Assembly: GCF_025998535.1 (NCBI RefSeq)
Contig: NZ_AP024233.1
Span: forward strand, 2,364,001 to 2,428,000
Direction of reading: 5' to 3'
Source of the DNA: Desulfolithobacter dissulfuricans
GTDB lineage: Bacteria > Desulfobacterota > Desulfobulbia > Desulfobulbales > Desulfobulbaceae
Length of the DNA stretch: 64,000 nucleotides
The position numbers and the translations under genes are program-made. Every line of letters begins with the position of its first letter. The first letter of the stretch is position 1. Under the pieces are notes generated by a model that saw only the letters and a program-made list of their open reading frames with translations, was not told the origin of the DNA and did not search any database. Below, one piece after another: positions 25,385 through 36,000 of the stretch.

Positions 25385-27988
25385 ATGAAATCAACGGATG
25401 AATTTGCCGCACAGAGTAGTGAACAAAGCCTGAAGGAACTGCAGACCGATGCAAAAAACGGTCTTAGTAGCCAGGAGGCGGCCCGGCGGCTCGCACGATA
25501 CGGCTACAACGAAATCAGTGAAAAGGAAGAACCGCTCTGGCACCGTATTTTTCGCCGTTTCTGGGGTCCGATTCCCTGGATGATAGAAATTGCGGCTATA
25601 CTGTCGGCCATGGTGCAGAAATGGGAAGATTTCGTCATCATTACCATTATGCTCCTGATCAATGGTCTGCTCGATTTTTTCCAGGAGCACCGTGCTCTCA
25701 ATGCCCTCAAGGCACTGAAGGGGAAACTGGCCCAGAAAGTGACGGTCCTGCGCGACGGATCATTTATAACTATCGAGTCCCGGGAACTCGTGCCTGGCGA
25801 CATCATCAAGCTCCGCATCGGAGATGTGATCCCGGCCGATGTTCAGCTCCTGGAGGGTGATTATCTTTCCATAGACCAGTCATCCCTGACCGGTGAATCT
25901 CTTCCGGTCGTGAAAAAAGCCGGTGAGATAGCTTACGCTAATACTATTATCAAGCAGGGAGAGATGACGGGAGTGGTGGTCAATACCGCAGCCAACACCC
26001 GCTTTCATTCCGTTGTAGCCCTGGTGGCCAGGGCAACGCTTGAGGAACGCAGCCATTTCCAGAAAATGGTTCTCCAGATCGGCAACTTTCTTATCATCCT
26101 CACCGTTGCCCTGGCCATACTGATTCTCATGGTGGCCCTGTTCAGGCATGAAAATTTTATTGAAATCGCACGGTTTGCCCTGGTTTTAACCGTGGCAGCC
26201 ATTCCGGTTGCCCTACCGGCCGTCCTGTCTGTGACCATGGCTGTCGGCGCCCTGAACCTGGCCCGCAAACAGGCCATTGTCTCACGGCTCACCGCCATCG
26301 AGGAACTTGCCGGCGTCGATGTCTTCTGTTCGGACAAAACCGGCACTCTGACTAAAAATGAAATGCAGGTGGCCCAACCCGTGCTGCTGGGCAATCATGA
26401 ACAGCGGGAACTCTTTCTCTACGCCCTGCTCGCCTCTCGCCGGGAGGACCACGACCCCATCGAATTACCCCTCTTCCACTACGCCGAACAGCACTTCCCG
26501 GATCTTAACCTGGAGGAGTACCAGCAGGTAGATTTTGTTCCCTTCGATCCGGTGCACAAGAGAACCGAAGCTACCATCAGTGGTAGAGATGGAACCTTTC
26601 GGGTCTTCAAGGGTGCTGCCCAGGTCCTATTAGAGATGGCCGACCTGCCGGACAGTGAAGCCATTGCCATCGCCAACTCAATCGAGCTCCTTGCATCCAA
26701 GGGATATCGAACCCTGGCCGTTGCCAGGCAGGATGATACCGACAGTCCGCTCGAGATTGTCGGACTTGTGCCGCTGATTGACCCGCCCCGGGACGATTCG
26801 CCCCAGGTTATCAACGACATGAAAGCTTACGGGGTCAGAGTAAAAATGGTCACCGGAGACAACATGGCCATCGCCCGCGAAATAGGGTCCATGCTCGGAC
26901 TTACCGGTCGGACCATGCGGGCTGAACAGCTCAGTGGTAAATCCAACACCGAACTGATTGCCCTTGTCCAGGCCCTGACCACAGCCATCTACCACAAGTT
27001 GAAGCCGGAGATATCCACCAGGGAGGCAAGAAAGTTTGCCGATTCCGTGATGGAGGAATTGAAATCTCTCTATGACGTAAGCCTGCTCAACCGCGAATTC
27101 CTCCACACCCACGAATCGGCCATTATCGAGATGATCGAGGAAACCGACATCTTTGCTGAAGTGGTCCCCGAGGACAAGTACATGCTGGTGGACAGGCTGC
27201 AAAAGGGCGGTCACATCGTCGGCATGACCGGGGACGGGGTCAACGATGCTCCTGCCCTTAAAAAAGCGAACTGTGGCTTTGCGGTGTCCAACGCCACCGA
27301 TGCAGCCCGCGCTGCCGCCGACATCATCCTGACCGCCCCCGGCCTGACCGTCATCAACCATGCCATTGAACAGGCGAGAATCACCTTCGAACGGATGAAA
27401 AGCTATTCCATATTCCGTATAGCTGAAACCATCCGCATTATCCTGTTCATGACACTATCCATCGTAGTATTCAACTTTTATCCGATCACGGCCCTGATGA
27501 TTATTATCCTGGCCCTGCTCAACGATATCCCTATCCTGGCCATTGCCTACGACAGAACCAAAGTGCAGAAGCAGCCGGTCAAATGGAACATGTCCGAGCT
27601 CCTCACCGTGGCCTCGACCCTTGGAGTCTCCGGAGTACTGTCATCGTTTCTCCTCTTTTTCATCCTGGTCGAACTGAAATTCAGTAACGAGATGATCCAG
27701 TCGCTGATGTTCGCCAAGCTGGTCATTGCCGGCCACGGAACTATTTACAACACACGGATCGATGACTGGTTCTGGAAAAAACCTTATCCGTCATGGCTGC
27801 TCTTCTGGGCCACCTTTTCAACCCGGATCCTGGGAACTATCATTGCGGTTTACGGTCTGTTCATCCCGGCCATCGGCTGGAAATACGCCATGTACCTGTG
27901 GGGATACGCCCTTGCCTGGTTTGTCTTTAACGACGGCATCAAGATGCTCACCTACAGGATCTTGCGCAGCCGGGGTTTGTACGAATAG
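25385..27988 (+). CDS. Plasma-membrane proton-efflux P-type ATPase (P3A)
   Basis: About 867 residues. TGES (SLTGESLPV) is the actuator loop and PVALPAVLSVTMAVGAL is the M4 ion-binding helix. CSDKTGTLTKN carries the phosphorylated Asp, followed by KMVTGDNMAIAREIG and GMTGDGVNDAPALKKANCG. The short termini, about ten membrane helices and GPIPWMIEIAAILSA place it with bacterial homologues of the plant and fungal H+-ATPases. It should pump protons out of the cell at the cost of ATP, for pH homeostasis or membrane energisation. I chose the ATG with GAGG eight bases upstream. Confidence 0.92.
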   Translation: MKSTDEFAAQSSEQSLKELQTDAKNGLSSQEAARRLARYGYNEISEKEEPLWHRIFRRFWGPIPWMIEIAAILSAMVQKWEDFVIITIMLLINGLLDFFQEHRALNALKALKGKLAQKVTVLRDGSFITIESRELVPGDIIKLRIGDVIPADVQLLEGDYLSIDQSSLTGESLPVVKKAGEIAYANTIIKQGEMTGVVVNTAANTRFHSVVALVARATLEERSHFQKMVLQIGNFLIILTVALAILILMVALFRHENFIEIARFALVLTVAAIPVALPAVLSVTMAVGALNLARKQAIVSRLTAIEELAGVDVFCSDKTGTLTKNEMQVAQPVLLGNHEQRELFLYALLASRREDHDPIELPLFHYAEQHFPDLNLEEYQQVDFVPFDPVHKRTEATISGRDGTFRVFKGAAQVLLEMADLPDSEAIAIANSIELLASKGYRTLAVARQDDTDSPLEIVGLVPLIDPPRDDSPQVINDMKAYGVRVKMVTGDNMAIAREIGSMLGLTGRTMRAEQLSGKSNTELIALVQALTTAIYHKLKPEISTREARKFADSVMEELKSLYDVSLLNREFLHTHESAIIEMIEETDIFAEVVPEDKYMLVDRLQKGGHIVGMTGDGVNDAPALKKANCGFAVSNATDAARAAADIILTAPGLTVINHAIEQARITFERMKSYSIFRIAETIRIILFMTLSIVVFNFYPITALMIIILALLNDIPILAIAYDRTKVQKQPVKWNMSELLTVASTLGVSGVLSSFLLFFILVELKFSNEMIQSLMFAKLVIAGHGTIYNTRIDDWFWKKPYPSWLLFWATFSTRILGTIIAVYGLFIPAIGWKYAMYLWGYALAWFVFNDGIKMLTYRILRSRGLYE

Positions 27989-28002
27989 ATTCAATTTCGG
28001 CA

Positions 28003-28075
28003 CACCGCTTGCGGTGCAGGAGACAGGAGCCCCTGGAACGGAGGGGCGTGGCACCGTGGAACCGTGTCACGAGGA
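28003..28075. repeat. Dispersed palindrome in a convergent gene junction
   Basis: GCACACCGCTTGCGGTGC followed by AGGAGACAGG and CCCCTGGAACGG matches repeat parts at 54,520-54,560 and 55,045-55,085. It lies between the 3' ends of the proton pump and the epimerase gene, where a hairpin could end transcription in either direction. Confidence 0.65.
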
Positions 28076-28096
28076 AAGCACAGGGTCGCCTGTTAT

Positions 28097-28972
28097 TCAG
28101 GATGGCAGGTCCTGCTCCGCAAGATGAAAGGTTTCTGGAGAAAAGGACAGATCTCTTGCCGCTTCGCTGTAATCAAAGACCATGTCCCGGTTCATCCTCT
28201 CGGCCATGCCGATGGAAATTTGCCGGAAACGGGGCAGGAGGCGGACCACGCCGATAACTATACGAAAGACAGGGCCAGGAACAACCAGGTAACGCGGTCG
28301 CCGGCCCAGGGCGGCAAAGACCCGGCCGACCATTTCATCATATGCCAGGGTTTCACCACCTCCAATATTATAGGCCCGGTCAGCCACCTGTTGCTGATGC
28401 AGAGCCTGAACACAGGCCGCGGCAACGTCCGTGGCGTGGATGGGTTGACGTAGACCTTTTGCCGGCCCGAGAAGGGGAAAAAAACCGAACCGGCGGATAA
28501 AGCGGGCAATGGTCGAAATATTTTTATCGCGGCCCAGGCCGTAGATCAGGGTGGGTCGGAGAATAATCCAGGCGATACCCTGTTGTTCAGCCCATTCGAC
28601 CAATTGTTTTTCGCCTGCGGCCAGGCTGGCGGCAATCTCCCGTTCGGCAGGGTCGCATGAATCTGTTTTTGTGAAAAGGCTGGTGGAACTCAGTGCGACG
28701 ATACGGCGGGCTCCAGCCTGCTCCAGCAGGGGAAAATAATCCGGCAGGACCCGGATCGGGGCGAGGCAGATCCATTTTTCGACCTGCGGGAGCTGTGGCA
28801 GACTCTTCTGCGCCAGGCGCACCCACGAGATCCGGCGATCCGGCCCCGGATCATCCTGCACCGGACGCCTGGAAAAGGCAACAACATCGCCCCGACCGGC
28901 CGGCCACCGGGCCAGCAGACAGTCTCCGACCAGGCTTGTCGCCCCGAGAACCCCTGTTTTCCGCTCAGCCAC
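28097..28972 (-). CDS. NAD-dependent epimerase/dehydratase (extended SDR)
   Basis: About 291 residues. The Rossmann motif is TGVLGATSLVGDCLL near the N-terminus, weaker than GxxGxxG. VALSSTSLF is the strand-5 Ser region, and LRPTLIYGLG and QPIHATDVAAACVQAL match nucleotide-sugar epimerases. The usual YxxxK is not obvious: the active-site region reads AAGEKQLVEWAEQQGI, so the Tyr appears to be lost and the enzyme may be atypical. The GTG at 28,972 has GGAAAG upstream and overlaps the preceding gene by eight bases. It closes the second polysaccharide operon. NAD(P)-binding proteins of this class sometimes act as sugar reductases. Confidence 0.8.
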   Translation of the reverse strand: MAERKTGVLGATSLVGDCLLARWPAGRGDVVAFSRRPVQDDPGPDRRISWVRLAQKSLPQLPQVEKWICLAPIRVLPDYFPLLEQAGARRIVALSSTSLFTKTDSCDPAEREIAASLAAGEKQLVEWAEQQGIAWIILRPTLIYGLGRDKNISTIARFIRRFGFFPLLGPAKGLRQPIHATDVAAACVQALHQQQVADRAYNIGGGETLAYDEMVGRVFAALGRRPRYLVVPGPVFRIVIGVVRLLPRFRQISIGMAERMNRDMVFDYSEAARDLSFSPETFHLAEQDLPS

Positions 28973-29894
28973 AGATCTTTCCGGGCAACCGGAACAGCTG
29001 GCGACTCCCGTGATAAGCCGCCAGCAGAGCAAATCGTGTCCAGACGCCGGCCACAACCAGCCACATCAGTACACCGGGATACTGGTTCCGGAAGAATTTC
29101 CAGTAAAAGCGAATCATGCCCCTGTGCTTGTGAAACTCGACGAACACGGGACGTTCGCGGCTGCAGGTTCCTGCGTAATGGGTCACCCTGGCGTCGGGAA
29201 CAAACATGACCCGCCAGCCCGAGGCCCGGAAGCGCATGCAGAGGTCCAGGTCCTCGCAGTGGAGAAAATACTTCTCGTCAAAGCTGCCCACCTCCTGCTG
29301 AGCCTCCCGGGAGACCAGCATACAGGCCCCGGATATGGCCTCAACCTCGATCGGGTGTTCAGGCAGGGGCTGTTTATGCAGATTAAAATCGGCAAAGAAC
29401 CGGGAAAAAGGGCCTGAGAAAACATGAAGCCTGAAAACACGCACCAGGCTGCGCCACGGGGTGGGAATCAACCGCCGGCTGCCTGCCTGTTCCTGACCGT
29501 TCTCCCCGACAAGGAGGGGACCGACCATCCCCACGTCGGAGTGGCCGTTCAGACAGGCAAGCATTCGCTCAACCGCATCTTCATGGACCTCGCAGTCCGG
29601 GTTCAGGTAGAGCAGATGATACCCCCTGGCGAGTTTTGCACCGATATTACAGGCAGTGGCAAAACCAAGGTTGAAACTGTTGCGGCGTATCTGCAGGCGG
29701 GGCTCGTCGACATAGCTGGCTTTCAGGATATCGATACTGTTATCCATGGAAGCATTGTCGACAACAATAACCTCTGAGCTTGGAACGGTATCGAAGACGG
29801 ACCGAACCGCCCCCTTGAGCCTTTCTCCGGAATTGTAATTGACAATAATCGCCGAAAGCGGCGGCTTGCCTTTTTCTAAAGGTGATGTTTTCAT
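28965..29894 (-). CDS. Glycosyltransferase family 2 (rhamnosyltransferase-like)
   Basis: 309 residues. LSAIIVNYNSGERLKGAVRS and VIVVDNASMDNSIDIL are the GT-A nucleotide-binding start. NLGFATACNIGAKLARGYHL leads to YLNPDCEVHEDAV, which holds the metal-binding D-x-D-like motif. ISGACMLVSREA and FDEKYFLHCEDLDLCMRFRA complete the ED active-site region. The C-terminus has a hydrophobic stretch (GVLMWLVVAGVWTRFALLAA) that may anchor it to the membrane. The pattern matches the WbbL/RfbF-like rhamnosyltransferase group, but the sugar is not proven. Start and stop overlap both neighbours, so it is in the operon. Confidence 0.9.
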   Translation of the reverse strand: MKTSPLEKGKPPLSAIIVNYNSGERLKGAVRSVFDTVPSSEVIVVDNASMDNSIDILKASYVDEPRLQIRRNSFNLGFATACNIGAKLARGYHLLYLNPDCEVHEDAVERMLACLNGHSDVGMVGPLLVGENGQEQAGSRRLIPTPWRSLVRVFRLHVFSGPFSRFFADFNLHKQPLPEHPIEVEAISGACMLVSREAQQEVGSFDEKYFLHCEDLDLCMRFRASGWRVMFVPDARVTHYAGTCSRERPVFVEFHKHRGMIRFYWKFFRNQYPGVLMWLVVAGVWTRFALLAAYHGSRQLFRLPGKICG

Positions 29895-31015
29895 ATACTG
29901 GCAACCCAGTCCTTTACCTTTAAAAACCGTGTGCTCCAGTCACATGTCTTGCGAAATGACTCCATGGGACTGTCTGAAGAGAATTTCTGCAGCATGATCT
30001 CAATACACTGCTGCAGATTGTCCTCCTCGAAGAATGCGACCCCTCCTTCACTGGCATGTTCCGGCATGGTCCCGAAACGGGTTGAAAGAACCGGCTTGCC
30101 CATTGCCCGGTATTCATAATATTTGATCGGGTCCACGCTCATGGTCAGTTCATTGCGCCTGAAGGGAATCAGGCAGATATCGAACCCGGCGATATGCTCC
30201 ACAGCCTTTGCGTGGGGACACGCCGGGTAGAGGGTTATGTTTGCAGGCAGGTCCGGGACCTTTACGAAACATGGGCCAGCTATCCGAATGTCATAACAGG
30301 GATCGACTGCCGCAAGACGGAGGACCTGGTCCCAGTCGAACCAGGCGCCGACAGTGCCGACGTAGCCAAAAACCGGTGTTCCCTGCCTGCCCGAAACCCT
30401 CTGCCTGACCACGGGAAAACTGTGTTTGTCATAGCCATTGGGGAGATGAACCATATCCGGATTCAGGCCGTGCAGTTTTTCTCCGATCAGGGGTGAAGAA
30501 TACCATACCCGGTCGACCATTCCGGCAATTTTCCGTTCCGTTGCCGCCATCCTTGTTCTCGAGAAACCACTGTCACTGTAGAAGGCAGGAAAATCGTCCA
30601 TGGCATCATAGAAGGAGGCCCGATGGGGAATCCTGCGCAAAGCCCACGCCGCAAGCGCATGGGGCCGGCCGGTTCCCACGATCAGCTCTCCCCTGCTCCG
30701 CGAACCATACTCTTTTATCCGCCTGCGCACACCTTTCCAGCACAGGGCGTGGTTAAGCCATGAACCGCCAGGCACAGGTTCCACCGGCAGGGCCGCGGGT
30801 TTCAGGATATGGAGTCCCGACAGCGAAAAAGGCGGGGGCAGACGGTCCGGTGTCCCCGGGCGATGGAAATCTTTCCATGACGGCAGCCTGGTTGGATATG
30901 AATCGACCCAGAGGACACTGTCAACAATCCTGTTCTGCAGCAGGTAGCGGACAAGATAGTGCGGCCTCTGGGGATAGCTGTGCCAGGAAACAGGTGAAAA
31001 ATAGAGCAGATGCAT
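29891..31015 (-). CDS. Glycosyltransferase, GT-B group 1
   Basis: 374 residues. The opening MHLLYFSPVSWHSYPQRPHY ('W....QRPH') and the later YDAMDDFPAFY and FGYVGTVGAWFDWDQVLRLA are shared with a group of GT1-like enzymes in polysaccharide and exosporium loci. KYYEYRAMGKPVLSTRFGTM matches the donor-site motif. The same family appears as the middle domain of the 1,111-residue fusion protein nearby, which has QRPQHLARGL and YDCMDDHGGF at matching places. It overlaps the GT2 gene by four bases and follows wecB closely. Sugar specificity is unknown. Confidence 0.86.
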   Translation of the reverse strand: MHLLYFSPVSWHSYPQRPHYLVRYLLQNRIVDSVLWVDSYPTRLPSWKDFHRPGTPDRLPPPFSLSGLHILKPAALPVEPVPGGSWLNHALCWKGVRRRIKEYGSRSRGELIVGTGRPHALAAWALRRIPHRASFYDAMDDFPAFYSDSGFSRTRMAATERKIAGMVDRVWYSSPLIGEKLHGLNPDMVHLPNGYDKHSFPVVRQRVSGRQGTPVFGYVGTVGAWFDWDQVLRLAAVDPCYDIRIAGPCFVKVPDLPANITLYPACPHAKAVEHIAGFDICLIPFRRNELTMSVDPIKYYEYRAMGKPVLSTRFGTMPEHASEGGVAFFEEDNLQQCIEIMLQKFSSDSPMESFRKTCDWSTRFLKVKDWVASI

Positions 31016-31019
31016 CCGG

Positions 31020-32120
31020 TTACCGGGGACAGCTCCCTAGTATGGAAACAATACGTTCAGCGGCCTTGCCGTCACCATAGGGTGAAACGCCGCGTGCCAT
31101 CTTCTTGTACGCCTTTTCATCGTGGAGTAGCCGTTCCGCCTCCCTGAGGATGGATTCTTTCCGGGTTCCGACCAGCTTGACCACCCCGGCCTCCACGGCC
31201 TCGGGGCGCTCGGTTTCATCGCGGAGGACCAGAACGGGTTTGCCCAGTGCCGGAGCCTCCTCCTGAATCCCGCCCGAGTCCGAGATAATCATGTGGGCCA
31301 TCTTCATCACCTGGACAAACGGTGCGTAGTCCAATGGCTCGACCAGTTGTATCCTGGGATGCTCTCCGAGAATTTCATGGGCGGGCTTTGTTACATTGGG
31401 ATTTGGATGAACGGGATAGAGCAGCCAGATGTCGTCATTTCGCTCGACCAGGGTCCGGATGGCGGAAAAAGCCTCCTTCATCGGCTCGCCGAAATTCTCG
31501 CGCCGATGGGAGGTCATGACAACCAGGCGGCGAGAGGTATCCATGTCCACACCGGGATCCCGGTCTTTCTCCGCGGTCAGCAACAGGGCATCGATGACCG
31601 TGTTGCCGGTGACGTGGATATCTCCTGCCGGGATATTTTCCCGGAGCAGATTTTCTCTGGCACTACGGGTGGGGGCGAAATGGAGCACGGCGAGCCGACT
31701 GGCAACCACCCGGTTCATCTCTTCCGGGAAGGGATTGACCAGGTCACCGGTACGCAATCCCGCTTCCACATGGGCAAACGGAATTTTCCGGTAAAAACAG
31801 GCAAGGGCCACGGTCATGACGGTAGTGGTGTCTCCCTGGGCCAGGACAACATGGGGACTAGCCTTTCCGAAGGCATCATCAAGGGCCAGAAGCAGCCTGG
31901 AGGTCAGTTCAGTCAGTCCCTGGTCCTGCTGCATGATATCGAGGTCATAATCCGGAACGATATCAAAAAGCGACAGGACCTGGTCGAGCATCTGGCGATG
32001 CTGCGCCGTGGCCAGGACCCGGACCTCGGCCCACGGGCACTTGCGAAGGGCCAGGACCACGGGAGCCATCTTTATGGCTTCCGGTCGGGTACCGATCACA
32101 CATAAAATACGCTTTTTCAT
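31020..32120 (-). CDS. wecB: UDP-N-acetylglucosamine 2-epimerase (non-hydrolysing)
   Basis: About 366 residues. ILCVIGTRPEAIKMAPVVLA is the family N-terminus. AQGDTTTVMTVALACFYRKI, HVEAGLRTGDLVNPFPEEMN and RRENFGEPMKEAF carry conserved active-site residues. DSGGIQEEAPALGKPVLVLR and ETERPEAVEAG form the UDP-binding C-terminal part. The enzyme converts UDP-GlcNAc to UDP-ManNAc, a precursor of enterobacterial-common-antigen-like and capsule sugars. The ATG at 32,120 overlaps the preceding stop. This gene gives the clearest hint to the chemistry of the glycan: ManNAc or a derivative. Confidence 0.94.
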   Translation of the reverse strand: MKKRILCVIGTRPEAIKMAPVVLALRKCPWAEVRVLATAQHRQMLDQVLSLFDIVPDYDLDIMQQDQGLTELTSRLLLALDDAFGKASPHVVLAQGDTTTVMTVALACFYRKIPFAHVEAGLRTGDLVNPFPEEMNRVVASRLAVLHFAPTRSARENLLRENIPAGDIHVTGNTVIDALLLTAEKDRDPGVDMDTSRRLVVMTSHRRENFGEPMKEAFSAIRTLVERNDDIWLLYPVHPNPNVTKPAHEILGEHPRIQLVEPLDYAPFVQVMKMAHMIISDSGGIQEEAPALGKPVLVLRDETERPEAVEAGVVKLVGTRKESILREAERLLHDEKAYKKMARGVSPYGDGKAAERIVSILGSCPR

Positions 32121-32998
32121 GCGGCCACCAGTCGTGCGCACCGATTGCGGAAATCCTGCAATTTCGCCTCCAGGTCGTCTACTTTATTAATTCTTTCTCT
32201 CAGCAGGGATTTGCCCAACTCGTAGAGGGCGATATCTTCCCTGTTCTTCTCCTGCAACTCCTGGAACAGTTCCTCCCCGAGTTCCTGCCTGAGAAGTTCT
32301 CTTCTTTCCCCGGCGGATTGCCGTTTCTGACCGACATTCTGCGGGATATAGGAGAGATCTATCTCGGGAATATATTCCCTGAGAAACTCCTCCATCAGGA
32401 CCATGGATTCATCAAACCGCTCGACCAGGCCAAGCAAGGGGACACTGCGCAGAAAGGCACAGGCACGCTCGAATTCCTCCGCAGTAAAAGGCTTTTTCTT
32501 GAACTTTCTCGGAGGGAGACACCTGCTTATGTAAAAATTCCGTATGGTATTGCCGACATCGGGATTCATCCGCCACTGTACATATTCTTTCAGATCATGT
32601 TGCGTGGCAAACAGGGCCCCCGGGGTGGTTGCCTCGGTCTGTCTGCGCTCGAAGTTATACACAGAGGTCACCCGCTCTATGGGATCCCTGAGCATGACAA
32701 TCTGGGGAAGCAGAACCTTATCAAGAGAAGGGAGCGGCAAGGTCAGGTGGTGGGTGGACACTGACCTGATCCACGGGTTTTCGGACAGGTACGGTCCCAG
32801 GTACGCGGCCCCTTTCCTCATATTATCATCATCACGATGATCGACGAACCCCTCGCCGAAATTCCTGCGCAGGGCAAAGTCGATGGTTGTGCCTGCATTC
32901 TTGAACAGGTGATTGTGAATGATTACGATTCGCTCGGGCCTCGGTTCCTTTTTTTTTGAAAAAAAACCAAAGGAGTAAAACCAGTTCAGGTTAAACAT
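32117..32998 (-). CDS. Sulfotransferase-like protein
   Basis: About 293 residues. IVIIHNHLFKNAGTTIDFAL is a variant of the 5'-phosphosulfate loop (H.p..aGTt). VMLRDPIERVTSVYNFERRQ is the 3'-phosphate motif with the conserved R-DP-R. Both are as in Sulfotransfer_2 (heparan- or chondroitin-type) enzymes. The C-terminal 80 residues are charged and helical (ERINKVDDLEAKLQDFRN). I prefer the ATG at 32,998 to an upstream TTG. It lies between wecB and the large fusion gene, so glycan sulfation is the likely task, with PAPS as donor. Confidence 0.8.
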   Translation of the reverse strand: MFNLNWFYSFGFFSKKKEPRPERIVIIHNHLFKNAGTTIDFALRRNFGEGFVDHRDDDNMRKGAAYLGPYLSENPWIRSVSTHHLTLPLPSLDKVLLPQIVMLRDPIERVTSVYNFERRQTEATTPGALFATQHDLKEYVQWRMNPDVGNTIRNFYISRCLPPRKFKKKPFTAEEFERACAFLRSVPLLGLVERFDESMVLMEEFLREYIPEIDLSYIPQNVGQKRQSAGERRELLRQELGEELFQELQEKNREDIALYELGKSLLRERINKVDDLEAKLQDFRNRCARLVAA

Positions 32999-33025
32999 CG
33001 AATACCAGCCAAACAAAAAATTCTA

Positions 33026-36000
33026 TCACTGACGATACGTATGGGGCTTCCATTTTCCCCATTTTTTCTCGAAAACAGCCTTGTTTTTCTCAAACAGCAG
33101 TTTTCGCTCCTGCTCCTTGAGCTTGTTGAAAGAGGCCGAGAGATGATGATGGACAAACACATCTTCGGCAATGGCCACCTTGAAGCCGGCCTTCCTGGCC
33201 CGGATGCAGTAATCGTCGTCCTCGAAAAAACCCCGGCCGAAATCTTCGTCAAGATACCCTATGGCATCGATTACATCACGGCGTATGGCGGCACAGAAAA
33301 AGGCGACCGTATCCACGTAGAGACGCTGGCGTGCATGACGGCAGGTGTATTCCCGTGCTGCCCGGGCCATCTCTTCCATGTCATTGTAGGCTATTTCTAT
33401 TCGCGCCTCATTTCCTATGTTATTGGTGACCGGCCCGACGAGACCAAGCGACGGGTCCTGCTGAAAATGACGGACCAGGTCCCGCATCCAGCCTTTTGTC
33501 AGGTAGGTGTCATTGTTGAGCAGGATAATATACTCGCCGGTCGCCTGCCGCATCCCGACGTTGTTACCGGCGGCAAAGCCGAGGTTCTCTTTGTTGAGGA
33601 CCAGGTGGACATGGGGATTTTCTTTCCCGTAATCGGCCAGAAACTCAGGGGTTCCATCCGTAGAGGCGTTGTCGACGATGATCAGTTCCCAGTCCGGATA
33701 ACGGGTCTGTTTTTCCAGGCTGTACAGGCAGGCGCGGGTGTACTCGAGGTTGTTGTACGTCAGGACGACAACACTCACTTTCGGGTACTGGTTGGCGATG
33801 GCCTTTTCCAGGGCCTCCACGCGGTTTGTCCACTGGTTTTCCAGGGCGAACTTTCTCCGGGCCTCAATGGCGTCCCGATCGTTCCCGGAATCCATTGCTT
33901 TTCTGATATTTGCTATAAAATCATCCAGATCCTTTGACAGGTACACGTGTTCCCGAACCAGCCTCAGTTCAGGCATATCGGTGGCCACCACCGGCTTGCC
34001 GGCGGCAAGATATTCGTAGAGCTTGACCGGGTTGGTGCACTGGATCAGCTCGATCAGCTTAAAGGGAATCATGCACACATCAAAGGCGTAGAGATAGCCT
34101 TTCAGGGAAGTATAGGGGACCTCGCCGATAAAATGGATATTTTCTATCTCCTCTGCTTCCCGGGTATCGCACATGAACGTGCTGCCGACCAGGACGAAAT
34201 CAAACTCCGGACAGGCCCTGGCAGCCCGAATCACCAGTTCCATGTCGAACCATTCGGAAATAGCCCCGAAATAGCCGACAACAGGACGCTTAGAGCTATA
34301 GAGCAGGGCCGGTGGCGGCTCGGAGAACCATAACGAATCCGCGGCATTACGAATCAGGATGTTTTCCCGAATCCGGCTTATTTTTTCCGAGAGCGGCGCC
34401 GAAGTGGTGACGACCAGGTCAGCCTCCCGGAGCAGCTGTTTTTCCGCCTGGAGTATTTCCTCGGAGTTGTTTGAAAAACCTCCGTGATCATCCATACAGT
34501 CATAGACAACCACGGCATCAGGCAGGGCCATGGCCACGGGGCGCCAGAAAGGATGATCGACCAGGGCCACAACCTGGCCCAGACCCACACTCCACATCAG
34601 ACGGTCCATGGCATCCAGGAGCCAACGCTTCTGGTGCTCATTGGGGACCTGTTCATAGATTACGGGATGGGGCCCGGGAATGGTCAGCTGACAGAGATAG
34701 ATCCGTTCACCGACCTGCTCCAGCAAGGTTGCCCCCGGCTCACCGTCGCCAAAGGTTGTGGACAGGTAGAAAACCCGGTGGCCCATGTCGGCCAGCCCCC
34801 TGGCAAGGTGCTGGGGTCTCTGGACTCTGAAATGGTAGTCGATGACCGGAAAGACCACCACATCACGGCCATCACCGTCACAGGCCGCCTGAAAAGAGCT
34901 GTCATGCCTTCCGGCAGCAACAGGGGTGGTTCCTGGCCCTGGCCAGGGAGGCACCTGCAGGGTGAACGTGCCGGGAAGGATTCTCTGCTTGATCCGCCTG
35001 ATATTTGCCTGAAGTCCTGGGGGCATGCGCTGGAGAACACCGGCGCCGGAACGGTACAGGCGGCGGGCCACCGGTTTGAGGACCGTATACCTTTCCCGGT
35101 CCAGCATGTCCTTGAGGCCTGACTGGTAAGAGAGGAGCGAGTTGTAGTGGTGCTGAAGCTCTTCTATTTCCCGGGAAAGGCTCTCCACCTGCTGCTCCTT
35201 TTGTTCGAGCTGCTGGCGCACTGTTTCCAGTTCCTGGCGAAGATCGTCCTTTTCAAGACCCAGGCGCGTTGCCTGCTTTTCTTTTTCAGCGAGCTGCCCG
35301 CGCACTCTCTCGAGTTCCTGATGAAGATCGTCCTTTTCAAGGGCCAGGCTCGTTGCCAGCGTCTCTTTTTCAGCGAGCTGCCCACGGGCTGCTTCCAGTT
35401 CCTGACAAAGATCCTCTCGTTGTTTGTGATGGACTTGAGATAACTCGCCCAGTTCGGTCTCCCGCTCGTGTATCGTCCTGTCAAGAATATCCACATAGGA
35501 CAGCAGGGAATAATAGTTCTGAAATTCCTTATAAAGGGGTGCCCAGTCCAGTTTGCTCTCATCTTTCGGCGCGATGGAAAACTCCAGCAAGCGGGAATAG
35601 AGATCCATGGCCAGCCCGAAACATCCGCCCCTGTCCCTCCAGAGCTGGTTGTCTTTTTCAGAGGCCTGCGAGTGGCGAAGCGATCTGCTCAGAAATTCTT
35701 TCGAAAACCCGTCAAGTTCCTGGCGCAGGCCTGAAGAAAACCTGATCCCGAGATGGTCTGCAATACCGGTGAGGCATTGCTGTGGCGAATCCAACAGCCT
35801 GTCATAATCGACGATCACCAGGGAGTTCGTATCCCTGGACTGGAGAATGTCGAACCAGTGACCAAGACAGAGAAGGACGGATTTTTCCTCCATGAAGCTG
35901 TTCCTGGCTGCCAGGGAACGGGCGATACTGATCGGGTTTCTGAGGGCGAAAACCAGGCGGGGCTCGATGTCCAGTTCGCGAAGAACCGGAATCCAGAAAG

